Below the pieces are notes generated by a model that saw nothing but the letters and a program-made list of their open reading frames with translations, was not told where the DNA came from and made no database searches. Source: Euborellia annulipes (lineage: Eukaryota; Arthropoda; Insecta; Dermaptera; Anisolabididae). From it: a DNA stretch of 64,000 nucleotides. The stretch spans positions 1 through 64,000 of the forward strand of contig JAKCPI010015028.1 in NCBI GenBank assembly GCA_023213315.1. The letters are read 5' to 3'. A program made the translations under genes and the position numbers. Every line of letters begins with the position of its first letter. The stretch's first letter is position 1. Shown in pieces: positions 11,701-23,480 of this stretch.

Positions 11701-14700
11701 CCATTTAAGACTTTGACGACAACCGTTATTATTTATAATATCTATTGGGGTCCATTTGGTATCCAAATGGCTTGAATAAAATCATCGGACTGCCTGGGGT
11801 CCGAACCCGCGACGTTCGGTATAGAAGATAGGCATGCTACCAACTAGACCAAGCCCGTAGGCAATTATATCTTTATCCGATTGCACCTGCAGAGCTGCAA
11901 TATATTGCCTAAACCAGTGCTTCTTAAAGTAGTGGGCAGCGGCCCCCTAGGATTACTCGCAAGGGGCTGCGAAGAGTCGCAAATGTAACAAATAAATTAT
12001 TATTGTTAAATAAGTTTAATTGTTATTTGAAATTCCTATCGTCGGGATCCCCGTTTATTTACCAGAGGTGCTTTCGTGCACGAAGACACACACCTCAAAC
12101 CCAACCGGCCTCTGGCCGTAGCCATCTACCGGCACCCCGTGAAGTTACATTTATTTCCTAACTATATAACTCCTCCTCCTGCTTTTGTCTCTAGCTAGTG
12201 AACTAATCCTTATTTCTGGTTCCAACCGGCTCCTTATATCCAACCTCTTCTATGCTAGGGAGGATGTCCTAGTTTGAGGAGGGACTCCCTCAGTACCGAC
12301 TCCATTCGAAGAATGCATCACTGAGACGGAATCTTCTTTAACGGGATGTCACAGCAACTCCCTCTCGTAGAGATGCCTGGGGGTTATTGTGGTGACATCC
12401 AATATTCCAATCCAGTGCTTGCTTGAGGTTTCACACTTTTTGCCCATTCACACTCACATTCACACAGTCTTTTTGGCAACTTAGGCCATTTAAGACTTTA
12501 GACGATAACCGTTGTAATTAATATATATATTTGGGGTTCAGGCATTTAAGCCATCTGGTATCCAAATGGCTTAAATAAAATCATCGGACTGCCTGGGTCC
12601 GAACCCGCGACGTTTGGAATAGGAGGTCGGCACGCTACCTACTACGCCAAACTCGGGGGCTAAATATTCTTATTTAATGAAACGCCCAGGATTTGAACAG
12701 GGATCTTCTTTGTAGAAGCCGACACCCTAGCCCGCTACACCAGCAACCACCCTTATATAAATTTAAATACTTGGATATACATATGCTAGGGGTGGGGGGT
12801 AAGGGATTTTTTTTTCCCCCCTCCATAATAAAAAAAAACCGGTTTTTTTTGAAAGGTGGAAAAAATTTTTTTCCCGCCGGGAAATTTTTTTTTCGCGGAA
12901 ACAAAAAAAATTTTTCCCCCTCAAAAAAAAATTTCCTTTTTTTTTTGGGAGCCTTTTTTTCCCCCCCCGCGAACGGGGCCGCCCCGCCGCGGCTTTTTTT
13001 TTCGAACCTTTTTCCCAAAATCTTTTACAATTCTTGGTGGGTTTTTTACATATGCATATACGAAATTCAAAATTATAAATGGTTTTTCATCTGAACCAAT
13101 CTCAATTAAAAAAAAAAAAATAGGGGTCTTTGAGATATTGACTTCCAAGGGGTCCGCGACTTCAAAGTTTAAGAAGCACTGGCCTAGACCTTCACGGTGA
13201 AAAGAAATATTTATATTGGTTTATTATATATTTAATTAGTAATTAATTTAAGGGAAATAGATCCAACATTCTAGACACATCCATTCATTATTCCCTCTTA
13301 TCAAAATTATCTTACAAGTTAATTCTCTATTTCTTATCAAATAATCTTTATTTTTTTTTCTCAATGCCGTTGTTTCAATTTCATTTTACTTCCCGAAAAA
13401 AGAGCTATTTATTTAAATAGACATTTTGTTTGAAACTTCAATTTTATATTTAGCTAGGATATTTAGCTACGAACTTGTAAAAATTAATTTCATTACAAAA
13501 GAATTAATTCAATTTCATTTCACCCATTTCATTCTTTTTTTGGTTTTGGGATAGCCACTCGAGATAAATTTGTTTGAGGTCCCGGCTCTGAAGCGTAGTT
13601 GATGGGAGGACAGACCTATCGATTGCCCTATTTATCATTTATTTGCGCTTCTCTTAGCTAAAATTAAAATATGATACAGGATTATAGATTTGTACTAAGG
13701 ATTATTCAAGGCTCCTTTGAAGGATGCACTAGGGATTAATAAAAGTTTTCTTAGCAGACATGGGGGTAATTAGAGAATTTGGCTGGGGGGGGGGCATGGT
13801 GCCTATCCTCCGGCGGGTCTGGAAAGCCCCATATTTTTTCAATTTTTCTTTGGGCAAGGAGCTTTCGGGGGGGGGGGGGGCACCCCTAGTTATGCCCATG
13901 TTAGCAGACCATTTTTTTGCGATCATGTCAAAAATTCGACGTCGAGATTTTTATGTTTTGAGCCCTCCTGAGTCCCCCCCCCCTCTTCGGGGGGGCGAAA
14001 ATAAGCTTTTAAACAAAATCGGCCAAAGAGTACTAGTTCTTTATTGATGTACTTTTTCAGTTTCCGATTTTCCCAAAATTGACTTTAACGATTTTGATTA
14101 AAATTCATAAATTAATTATTTTTTAGATGCTTTTTAAAAAGCATATTATTATAGTAAAATTTTTCGTGAAAATTGTTTGAAGTAAACTTTACTGATGCAT
14201 ATCAGATTTTTCCAATTTCCATTTGGCCTGAAAGTACCTCCAGCATTTTTATTTCTCATTCATCTGTCTGCGCCAGGCTTTCCCAATCATCAATTTTTCC
14301 AATTCATTTTCCGGCCCTTCCTTCCATAGAGCCAATGTTAAATTCCTATGCGCGATTCAAAAGGGTCGGTCCCCTTTGGAACTTTTTACACATTTAAAAA
14401 CATTTTTTTCCAATTCTTATGAAATTTTGTATTTATTTAGGATTCCCTATTGTGTATAAAATATTCATCATTTAAAATCTACAGAGCCTATGGAAATTTT
14501 GAATCAATTGACTTCTTTTTTTTCACTTTTTACATGCAAGTGGTCAAGATGCAATGGGAAACTAAATATATCTTGACACAAAAAAATCTTTGTGCGTCCA
14601 GTCACATCAGATTTTTTTTCTTAATTATTGATTTTTATTTATTTATTTTTTCAGTACACCTGTCTTGAATGCAAACTGTTCGATGATGAAGAAAAGAACC

Positions 14701-17700
14701 AATATCACTGTGATGGATGTGGAATTTGTCGAATCGGAGGCCGGGATAGATTTTTCCATTGTGAAAAATGCAATATGTGTCTCCCAATTAAATTAAACAA
14801 TAAACATAAGGTATGTTCTATTTATATTGTGCAATATATGAAAGGCAATTAATGAAAACATTAACCCTTGAACTTGGGGTGTCATTCAAAACAAAAGTAT
14901 TTTTTTCCCCTTGTAAATAAATTGCTTCAAGATATATGGTAAATAATTATCAGGCTTCCAATTTGACGATCTTCTTTTACTCGGACAAAGATGGAAAGTG
15001 AGTGCAGATATGAATTTTTTGAGAGAGATTGTCAATATTATAAAATAATAATAATTCATTGAATTAGATCATATTCTGGCGTAGAGCATCCAGACACGAA
15101 GCCCATGCACTCAATTTTTCTCAAATTATTTTATAATATTGACAATCTCTCAAAAATTTATGCACTGAAGATGGCACTTGTATAGGAGCCGAACTATTTG
15201 CAATAAATTGAAGTGGTGAGAGAGGAAAAGGAAGCTGTTTTTTTCTCCCTATCGTCCTAACCATTCTATATTTATTTATGTGAATTTAATAAAATATTAA
15301 TTTTGTTAAAGTGCGTTGAGAATGTGTCGAGATGCAATTGTCCCGTTTGCCTGGAAGACATTCACACATCACGTATCCCGTGTCACATTCCCGATTGTGG
15401 CCACCTTCTGCATCGCACCTGCTTCGAGGAGCTGCTCAAATCTGGACATTATGCTTGCCCCACCTGCCAGACTTCGCTGATTGACATGGCTCAACTCTGG
15501 AGTTATTTAGACCAGGAGATTGAAATGACACCAATGCCTGTCGAGTATAGAAACTTCTGGGCTGAAATTCTCTGCAAAGATTGTCACACGGTTCGGAAAT
15601 CTTTTCCTTCCTCTTATCTTTTTCAATTTTCTTGTCTTTAATTTAGTTGTTTTTATTTTTAGGAATCTACAGTAAAATTCCATGTAGTTGGTCTTAAATG
15701 TCAAAATTGCGGATCTTATAACACGTGCCGTATCAAAGGATCAACCACTTCGCAGCCTGGCGCAGCTGGCTCTTCATCCGCATCTTCCTCAGATGATGCA
15801 GGTACCGAAATTTAAAAAAATAAAGAAAATTTTTTTTTACCTGATGGCAGCCAGGAATGAAATCAGACAAAAAACTTTAAGTTAATCTTTATCTAATTTT
15901 CTTTATTACAATCGTTGACGTTTCGGACACAAATTGCGTCCTTCCTCAGGGCAATTGAAAGTCAGTACACTGCAGATTGGTGTATTTTTTTTAACAATAT
16001 AACATCACACTTCAAGCGTGTGTAATGCATTATTAATCACACGCTTGAAGTGTATGTTATATTGATAAAAAAAATAGGTGTTGGCTGTGTCTTCTACACA
16101 GCCGGTGGCTTTTTAACGTGACAACGTCTTTTGCTTGACTTCAAAAAATTTTTTTTTCTCTTACCTATATTGAAATATAAAGAGAGAAAGTATTGTTTTT
16201 GTTTTTTTTTTTACTAGTAGTTTGTTTTCATAAATAAACATGTTCAAACATTTTCATTGAAACAATATATGACAGGTGTGGCCAAACTTTTATCCATTAA
16301 GGGCGACATATGCTTAAAAATGAGGTTTTTCGAGAAAAAAACTAATTTTTGGAGTTAATTACTCGGGATTTTTTTATTTATTCTATTAGAGGTTTTCTTT
16401 CTGCACCAAATGACATCCCATTTAGTCTGATCTGATTAGCCGTTCTGAATCTACAGGGGTTTAAAATTTCGAAAAACGAAATCCCGCCGAGTGCTCTCAT
16501 GCGGTAAAATGACGTCATATCAAAAAAAAGAAAAAAAGCCCTGGGGGTATTGAACCACTCTTTCTAAAACTATATTTAGATTTAATGTAGCTTTTATGGT
16601 CAAGTCGCTATGCGTTGCACAAGTAGGGCTATTTTTCGATATTTTTTTGCCTAAAAATGAGGTTTTCGAGAAAAAAAACAATTTTTGAGTTAATTACTCG
16701 GGATTTTTTTATTTATTCTATTAGAGGTTATCTTTCTGCACCAAATGACATCTCATTTAGTCTGATCTGATTAGCCGTTCTGAATCTACAGGGGTTTAAA
16801 ATTTCGAAAAACGAAATCCCGCCGAGTGCTCTCATGCGGTAAAATGACGTCATATCAAAAAAAAGAAAAAAAGCCCTGGGGGTATTGAACCACTCTTTCT
16901 AAAACTATATTTAGATTTAATGTAGCTTTTATGGTCAAGTCGCTATGCGTTGCACAAGTAGGGCTATTTTTCGATATTTTTTTGCCTAAAAAATGAGGTT
17001 TTTCGAGAAAAAAACCAATTTTTGAGTTAATTACTCGGGATTTTTTTATTTATTCTATTAGAGGTTTTCTTTCTGCACCAAATGACATCCCATTTACTCT
17101 GATCTGATTAGCCGTTCAGAATCTACAGGAGTTTAAACTTTCAAATTAGAATTTACCGCAGCGCGGTAAAATAAAATGATAGGAAAAAAATAAATGGTGA
17201 AATCTTTAGCTGAAAACTCATTCTTTCTAACCGTATATTCCCCATAATTATACCTCTTAAGACAGAGGAGTTATTCAAGCCAATAAACTTTTTCGTGCAT
17301 GCCCCTCTAACATGCCACTATAGACACATGATTTGTAAGACGTTGTCACGTCAAAAACAAAACACCAATATGTATTGAACTTTCAAATGTCTTGAGGAAG
17401 GACGCGATTTTAGTCCGAAACGTCGACGATTGTAATAAATAAAATTAGATAAAGATTAACTTAAAGTTTTTTGTCTGATTTCATTCCTGGCTGCCATTCT
17501 GCTCATAAATTTTATACGCGTATTTACAGGAATTTCGGACCAATAGTTTCTATTAAAAGTTAAAAGTAATTCGCTAATTGAAAGTTGTGTTGTGTGCTTG
17601 TCACACCAGATTTTTTTCTGTCCGAATATATTTTTTTTTTAAATTTAATTTAAGGCCTTTTTCGGCATCGGAGGCTATTTAGACCCCGTCCCTATTTATT

Positions 17701-18219
17701 CCAATTGTTTGGTATCCAATACAATTTAAATTAATTTTGTGATTAAAACCAATTTTGGACGGTTTTAACCGTCGTACCTTGGTCAAAATCTAAAAAAAAT
17801 TTTTTTTTTACCACCCTGCATTTTGTACCAGAGGTGTATATTGAATTCTTCGGGGGGGGGGGGGGGGACTCATTTTTAAATATCTCCCTCCTCCATATTT
17901 TATTTAAATATTTCCATTTACACCTGAGCCCTGATGGCCCCTGGCCCTCTCAAAGACAAATATGTGGGGACCTAGGCCGGCTCGGGGCCTGGGGCGGACC
18001 CCCCCCCCCTCACCTCTTGGTACGCCTCTGAAAGTCCAATAGAAAACTCATGGGTAGACTCAACTCAAATAAGTTGCATGAATTGTAATTGTTAATTTAG
18101 TTTTCTTTCTTTTAGTTTCCTCAATCCACTCAGCTACCACTTCGAGCTCAAATGAGGAAGCCACCTCCACCGACGATTCTGAAAATTTATCAACTTATTC
18201 ACAAAAAAAACAACGGTAG
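8763..18219 (+). CDS. RCHY1: RING finger and CHY zinc finger protein 1 (E3 ubiquitin ligase)
   Basis: Six exons: 8763-8822, 9036-9197, 14655-14810, 15312-15590, 15663-15801 and 18116-18219, giving 299 residues. Residues 9-74 are the CHY zinc finger (GCEHYKRKS, CCNKIYTCRFCHDENENH). Residues 75-126 are the CTCHY finger (YTCLECKLFDDE, CDGCGICRIGG, FHCEKCNMCLP). The RING-H2 spans 136-178 with C136, C139, C155, H157, H160, C163, C175 and C178 all present. A C-terminal zinc ribbon follows (LCKDC, LKCQNCGSYNTC), then a Ser/Thr-rich tail ending QKKQR. In animals this family (Pirh2) ubiquitinates p53 and other targets. I chose the ATG at 8763 because family members begin shortly before GCEHY; an upstream in-frame extension to 8667 has no family likeness. 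Intron 2 (5.4 kb) and the last intron (2.3 kb) are packed with mobile elements. Confidence 0.93.
11395..11660 (+). mobile_element. Short hAT-type element, TSD ACTCACAC
   Basis: Ends CAAGAGCGGATCCAG and TATTCGCCCTTG with ACTCACAC at 11387-11394 and 11661-11668. Same family as 3030-3300, opposite orientation. Inserted in the CA-rich tail of a SINE in RCHY1 intron 2. Confidence 0.8.
11670..11870 (-). mobile_element. tRNA-derived SINE
   Basis: Read on minus: an A-box-like TTGGTCTAGTTGGTAGC, a B box GGGTTCGGACCCC, then AATGGC and a tail with GCCGAAAAGACTGTG. A nearly identical copy, also minus, is at about 12450-12660. Confidence 0.6.
12450..12660 (-). mobile_element. tRNA-derived SINE nested in the 11915-13181 hAT
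   Basis: Same head (GTAGGTAGCGTGCCGACC, GGGTTCGGACCC) and GCCAAAAAGACTGTG tail as the 11670 copy. A second tRNA-like head (B box GTTCAAATCC) lies at 12676-12745, also on minus. Confidence 0.6.
12787..13020. other. Homopolymer-inflated sequence, probable assembly or base-calling artefact
   Basis: Runs of 7-9 identical bases alternate (GGGG, TTTTTTTT, CCCCCC, AAAAAAAA) in a way unlike any neighbour. It looks like a real element read with severe homopolymer errors. Frames called across it have no biological likeness. Confidence 0.5.
14990..15190. repeat. Inverted repeat in RCHY1 intron 3
   Basis: A GAGAGATTGTCAATATTAT block near 15022 faces its inverse near 15135. CTGAAGATGGC, a hairpin and GCCGAAC follow at 15167-15195, a decayed relative of the hammerhead-like cores. 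Confidence 0.4.
15842..17500. repeat. Nested inverted-repeat element in the last intron of RCHY1
   Basis: Outer arms 15842-15955 and 17391-17500 match each other and the 36786-37020 family. The left arm, read on minus, has CTGAGGA, hairpin and GAAACGTC; the right arm has TTGAGGA in place of CTGAGGA, a broken core. The loop between them holds a second element (about 16078-17370) bounded by GGTGTTGGCTGTG and a GACGTTGTCACG...AACACC end, with an internal 336-bp tandem array. Confidence 0.6.
16311..17170 (+). repeat. Tandem array, 336-337 bp unit, about 2.5 copies
   Basis: The start TGAGGTTTTTCGAG recurs at 16321, 16658 and 16994. Units one and two are almost identical over their length; the third diverges after about 120 bases into the single-copy version of the repeat. 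Related dispersed copies lie at about 33980-34340, 58140-58560 (inverted) and 63003-63260. Confidence 0.75.
17825..18030. mobile_element. Chimeric G-run hAT-type fragment in the last RCHY1 intron
   Basis: Begins CAGAGGTGTATATTGAATTC and ends GGTACGCCTCTG, combining ends seen separately in other copies. No clear 8-bp duplication is visible, so it may be a recombinant or nested remnant. Confidence 0.5.
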
Positions 18220-18317
18220 TATAAATGCAACTCTACAAAAAAAATCAACAAATAGCAAAGAAATTATACGTGCATATGAATGCATATGCATGTATATATA
18301 TATATAAATATTAAGTA

Positions 18318-18323
18318 AATAAA
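18318..18323 (+). terminator. Polyadenylation signal of RCHY1
   Basis: The first canonical AATAAA after the RCHY1 stop codon, 99 bases downstream. Further AT-rich 3' sequence with more candidates follows, so a longer 3' UTR is possible. Confidence 0.4.
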
Positions 18324-19276
18324 ATCATTCCAGAGCCTATATTATTTTTAATCCATCCACATTCTAATGATTTTTAATATATAAACTACCAATAAATATA
18401 TAAATATAGATATATACATAAATTTTATACTTTATACATGGATTTTTATTTTTTTTTTTTTATCGGTTATTATTTTTTATTTTTCTCTTCATATAAATGT
18501 ACGTATAACGAGATTACATATCGAATTTTTATGAATGTGGAGAAAAAATTTATTTTAAAGTATTTTATTATGATTTAAATACTCTTTTTTTTGTTTTGTT
18601 TTTAAAACACATTCCCTTGTTTTTTTACTTTTATTTTTTTGACATATTTAAAGCCAGATTCATTATACATGCAACTAATTCTTTATTTTTTAATTGGGAG
18701 TTTCAATATATTTATTTTTAGACTTGACTTATTTTATCAAATGATCTTAGAATTGATTAATTTTAAACGCAAAATTTATTTTAATTTATCTTTCTTGCAC
18801 TCTTATTGAAATTTAATTATCTCTCAATGTATGTATACATCGTGTACGATATGATTTTATGAATCGATATTTATTCCCACAAAAGGGAGAACAAATTTCT
18901 ATGTTAACTAAATTTTTTTTTTTGTAATAAATATTCGTATATTTCCAAATCCTGGTAATACTCAAATTAACCCTGTGACGAAACTTTCTCTAGTCGTATT
19001 ATGCAGCTAGAAATAATAATAATTTAAAGGGTGTGCTTTTTGTATAAAGGTGAATAATATTCTTTATCTAAATTCCTGGATTCCTATTTCAATTGAGGAG
19101 AGGAAATACTAATTTCTTACTACAAAGGAACATTTTTTTTTAGATCACGAATCTCATAACAAAAGAATTTAGTTGCCTCTCTTCTTCCAATATGTGAATA
19201 CATTTTTTTTGTTAAATAATGGCGTGGGCTTGATTGTTAATTCGCTTTTCAAAGGCAAATAAAACTTTCGACTTGT

Positions 19277-19950
19277 GCACTGCGCGTCAAAGAAAACGTA
19301 ACACTTTGTTTCTTCTTAAAAAGACCTTTTATCTTAATGATACTGTAATTTATTAAACATTTGATATGAAATATCTTATACATTTCTAAGTAAATTTAAC
19401 ATCAATCCATATCATTTTAATAAATAATTACAATTTAAATAAAACAAAGACAAAAAAAAATGTCGGAATTTTTTTTATTAACGCCAAATTTCTAAAATTT
19501 TAAAATAATCCTTCCATTTCAGTTTTTCTCTGTCTATTTTATTGGAAATTCTTATAAAAACAAAATTTTTAATTAATATCCAACGAAACATATCGAGATT
19601 ATGTTGATTTGTCTCTCAAATTGAAAATCGACATATTTTATTTAAATTGTAATAAATTCATTAAAATTATATGGATTTGTGTTAAATTTACTTACAAATG
19701 TATAAGATATTTCATATTAAATGTTTAATAAATTAGAGCAGCGGTTCCCAACCCGTGGGCCGCAGGCTGATTGGAACTGGGCCGCGGACGTCTAAGAAAA
19801 GATGAAAATTATATATACTTATATAAAATTATATATATACACTGGGCCTCAGGGTTTTTTTAAACAAAAAGCTGGGCCGCACATCAAAAAAGGTCGGGAA
19901 CCACTTAATTAGAGTATCATTAAGGATAAATAGTCATAAACAAAGATTCT
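19277..19950. mobile_element. Long palindromic MITE interrupted by a hAT element
   Basis: The left end CACTGCGCGTCAAAGAAAAC matches the MITE at 22142. Arms 19340-19395 and 19675-19735 are inverse copies. The middle (about 19440-19660) matches 58625-58830, a second dispersed copy. The right arm is split by the hAT at 19739-19906. Confidence 0.6.
19739..19906. mobile_element. Short hAT-type element, TSD AATTAGAG
   Basis: Ends AGCGGTTCCCAACC and GGTCGGGAACCACT with AATTAGAG at 19731-19738 and 19907-19914. It is inserted in the right arm of a palindromic MITE: removing it restores complementarity to the arm at 19340-19395. Confidence 0.8.
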
Positions 19951-20454
19951 ATTAATATACAATTCCAAGGTTGTAATTTTTTTCTTCATAATATAAACAG
20001 TATATGCATTATTTACATAATATACACTTACTTTTAGCGGTGGCAAAAATGGCTGGTGGCCTAATGCCAACAATCCTTTTAAATAAATAAATAAAATTAC
20101 CTATATGATATTTAATAATTCAAATTTTTTTTTCTCGGCTGTAGCACGGAGCCATTCAGCCCTCAATTCTTATTGTAATAATTAAATATATTATTCTAAA
20201 AATTTGATTATTATTGATTTATTTTTTGATTCCTGATCTCAAAATTTTTTTGCTCATTTTAGGGAAGCTTAAAAAGTGAAACGAATCTGGCTTTAATGTC
20301 AAATACAATTTACCATTCCAATGTGTAAAACAAATAATAAATTGTGTCTTATGAAGTGAGATGAGAGGGTTGTTGCATCTCATTTACGTTTTTTTTTTTT
20401 TTTTTTATTTCTTTTCTATGGTGGAGATTCTAATCATTTTGTAAGATGTAGCTC

Positions 20455-20640
20455 CTGGGTCATTTCTAGCACAGTGGTCGAGTTCTCGCTTCTTGTGCTA
20501 GGGGCCAGGGGTCCGCATTACGTCTCATGCGACAAAATTGTATTTCAATTGAATTGGCTACCAATCAATTGAATTAAATAGAAACGAGGGTCTAAATGGC
20601 CCCCGATGCACGAAAAAGCCCTTTTTCTTCTTAATGAAAG
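20455..20640 (+). mobile_element. tRNA-derived SINE after RCHY1
   Basis: Head with AGCACAGTGGTCGAGTTC and a degraded B box, then GCGACAAAATTG, GGCTACCAATC and CTAAATGGCCCCCG, the same body as the 8010 copy. Confidence 0.5.
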
Positions 20641-22141
20641 AGGGCCAGGCCAATATATACACCTACGTTTTTTTTTTGTGTGTTTAGTCACTTTCATTAA
20701 ACATTTTTTATATTATCTGAGAATAAATAAAAACTTGGCTGATATGCAACTATACCCTTACTCAAAAATTAATTCACAAACTCTAAAGTTGAAAAAAAGA
20801 ACATTTTAGACGTGAATGCTCCATCAAAATCCTACTGAGAGGACATTTCATCCAAAAACCAAACACTTACTTGATTCATTCCAAAATCAAAAGTATTCAC
20901 GTCAAAAAACTTGGGTAACAACCTAAGCACCTTTTTTTGTTATTTATTTTATTAAACAAGAACTAGAACTGCCCAAAATGTAAATAATTCTTCTGAATTT
21001 CGGTTTCCCCGCCTGGGTGGTTCTGTTCAGAGCACATATCTTAAATTCATTTTCTTGGTCTTTAATTGATATGTTCACATCACATTATTATTAAGCTTGT
21101 GAAAATAGTTGAAATAGAAAGGATTTAGATAGAAATAAAAAATTAGCCATTTCTGCGCCGTTTTTTCCGATTTCATAAGTAGATAGAAACTCTTAATTTG
21201 TTTCATTAAATAATTCTAATTTCTATATTCCTTACAGCTTGAGAACTCAAGTGTTTCATATCAAAATGAATAAAAAAATCAAACCAATCCTTAGGGTTGT
21301 CAAATGATGCGTCGGTCTCAGAATCAAATAAATTAAAATATAAATATAGACTAGTATATAGATGTCTATATAATGAAATTACAAACTTTTAATTTAAGCA
21401 AATCATTTTTTAGCTTTGAAATTAACGAGAATTCCCTTTTTAAATAAAAATTAAAAGTTTGTAACTCAATGCTCTATTTGGTGCTATTTAAGCTATTTTA
21501 GATACATTCAATTTTAAGAAAAAAAAAAAAAAATGAAATGAAAAAATCTATGTTACCATCTGTGATGGATTTAAGTTTATATATAAATATTTCTCAAAAC
21601 AAATAATGATTTAGCTACACTTAGTATATATATAATAATAAATAAATGTTTATAGATATTCTCTTTTACAATCTCTTTTAGAAGATTTATATATTAAATA
21701 GAATTTCAAATATTTTCAAATAATTCAATTATTATAATTGAGATTTATATTTAGTTACTACATTATTAATTTTGTAAAGAAATAAAAGTGTTTTATGTTA
21801 GAAAAAAATAATAAATTGATGCGCTAAGTAAACATTTTAATAGAAAAAAAAATATTTTTTCTAAAAATGGAAAAGTACCTGATCTAGTATCTAGGTTTCC
21901 GTTTTAATTTTTTTTTGAAATGGATTCCACTTTGTATCCATTTTTTTTTCTTTAATTATATTTTTATCTTGTTAAAGGTATCCTCTCTCTATCTCTTTCT
22001 ACGGAATCCTATTATTTTTTTTTTCTTTTAATTATAAATTCAGGAGTCATTCTTTTTTCTTTTATAATCTAATGCTATTTATTCTGGATACACACAAACG
22101 ATATCGCGCACATTGAGAAGCTCAGTTTCTAAGACACAACA

Positions 22142-22247
22142 TACACTGTGCGTCAAAAAAAATCGTAACATTTTGTTTCTTCCTGTTCTAATCTACCTTG
22201 AGGTGAGATGAAACAAAATGTTATGGTTTTTTTGATGCGCACTGTAG
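22142..22247. mobile_element. Palindromic MITE, TA-flanked
   Basis: About 35-base inverted ends (CACTGTGCGTCAAAAAAAAT and inverse) around a short loop, between TA dinucleotides. The same end starts the longer palindrome at 19277. Tc1/mariner-like by its TA flanks; no transposase. Confidence 0.65.
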
Positions 22248-22783
22248 TTCTAAGTTAGACGTTACTTGGGGGATCTGACACAGAAACAGCGTGACACGTT
22301 TCCCTTGTGGCTTAACAAGTGTTGCATCTCAATTCGCAAAAACATTTCTGCACTGTCTCAAAGCGCACTTGAGGAACTGACATTAAAAAGTGATACTTTG
22401 AACTTAGTTTTTTTTTCATGTTACAACATTGAAAAAACATTTATAATTATAATACCTGCCTTAGTCAAACTACTCGACAAAACTGCTTTCTAAAGAACTT
22501 GGGTAACTATGTTTGTTGTGGATCATTACTCTACGTGACACAGCTCAATGTGCTTCTTAGCAAAACCCTAAAATCTCCAAATAACCTGAAGACCAGAATA
22601 GCACATTACTCTCTGTCGTTTAACATTTTCACTTACTCTATAAAATATGATTGTTACTTGATTGCAGAGATTGCTTGTCGATGAATAAGCTTTTATAAAT
22701 AGAAAAAAAAATGTTTTGCTCTTTTTTACTTTTATTGGAATTCTTTGACCCATCATTAATATGGTTTCGGTTAAGGTTTTAAC

Positions 22784-23031
22784 CATGGGGTAGCCAGGGG
22801 AGGCAGGGGGGCCGTTGCCCCCCCCTGGCTGGTCCTAAAAATTAAAAAAATATATATATATATATTTCCCATTGAAAATTTTTTTTAACACCCCAATTCA
22901 CTACATTAATTTAATTTTTTTTAATTTAAATAAATAATTAATACTCTATGTATATATTAATTGCAAACCCCCCTCTTTTGCCCTAACGAGGGGTTGCCCC
23001 CCCCCTAACAAGAAGTCTGGCTACGCCCATG
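22784..23031. mobile_element. Short hAT-type element, TSD GTTTTAAC
   Basis: Ends CATGGGGTAGCCAG and CTGGCTACGCCCATG with GTTTTAAC at 22776-22783 and 23032-23039. The interior has CCCCCC runs near both ends, as in the other G-run-bearing copies. Confidence 0.75.
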
Positions 23032-23078
23032 GTTTTAACCATTTTCAAGGCCTAAAAGTTGTTGAACAAACATCCTTT

Positions 23079-23319
23079 AGGGCCATTCTACACGAGCAGC
23101 TAAAACGCGGCTTTCAAATCGCTACGTATAGAATCACTCGTTATTTTCACGCGCGCGACTTTTTCGCAACCTCTTGCGTTCGACACACTCGCACGCCATC
23201 GAACGCGACCGGCAAAACGCCTGTGTAGTAAGCCTCATTTAAACTCCTTGGTTTCGTTTGAGTTGCTGTTTTGAAGCCGGCAAACGCCCGCGTTTTAGCT
23301 GCTCGTGTAGAATGGCCCT
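23079..23319. mobile_element. MITE with AGGGCCATTCTACACGAGC ends
   Basis: About 33-base terminal inverted repeats (AGGGCCATTCTACACGAGC and inverse, continuing through GCTAAAACGC) around a GC-rich core of 241 bases in all. Superfamily not determined; it abuts a LINE-like 3' relic. Confidence 0.65.
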
Positions 23320-23480
23320 GTATCTTCTTCTTTCTTCTCCTTAATCCCGCGTGCGGGGTCGGCAGTCCTTTGCAGTCATTCGTCCAGGAAGGAATAGAAC
23401 AGGCCGGCCCGTCGCACGTTCTGACGTCTGTTGAAAATATAGAAGGGAAGAGACTGACATGCAAAGAACAGAAGTACTGC
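23320..23480 (-). pseudogene. Possible LINE 3' end fragment
   Basis: Contains the GACCCCGCACGCGGGATTAA hairpin found at the 3' ends of the two LINE relics, followed by an AGAAGAAAG-type tail on minus. Coding likeness is too weak to name a clade. Confidence 0.35.

Larger units (their letters stand above)
11915..13181. mobile_element. hAT-type element of 1.27 kb with nested SINE
   Basis: Ends CAGTGCTTCTTAAAGT and TTTAAGAAGCACTG are inverse copies, flanked by GCCTAAAC (11907-11914) and GCCTAGAC (13182-13189), a target duplication with one mismatch. No transposase frame survives. The interior contains a tRNA-derived SINE at about 12450-12660 and a suspicious homopolymer block. Confidence 0.75.

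Noticed and set aside
12674..13200. Four overlapping frames of 75-133 codons on both strands
   Set aside because: They are low-complexity Lys/Phe/Pro translations of alternating homopolymers, with no domain likeness; the block itself looks like an artefact.
16311..17170. CRISPR-like regular repeats
   Set aside because: The units are 336 bases with no short repeats and unique spacers, in an animal intron; this is a tandem satellite.
22266..22493. 75-codon frame GDLTQKQRDTFPLWLNKCC...
   Set aside because: No recognisable family, no splice or promoter context, and it starts beside a MITE; possibly a fragment of an old element, but not supportable as a gene.
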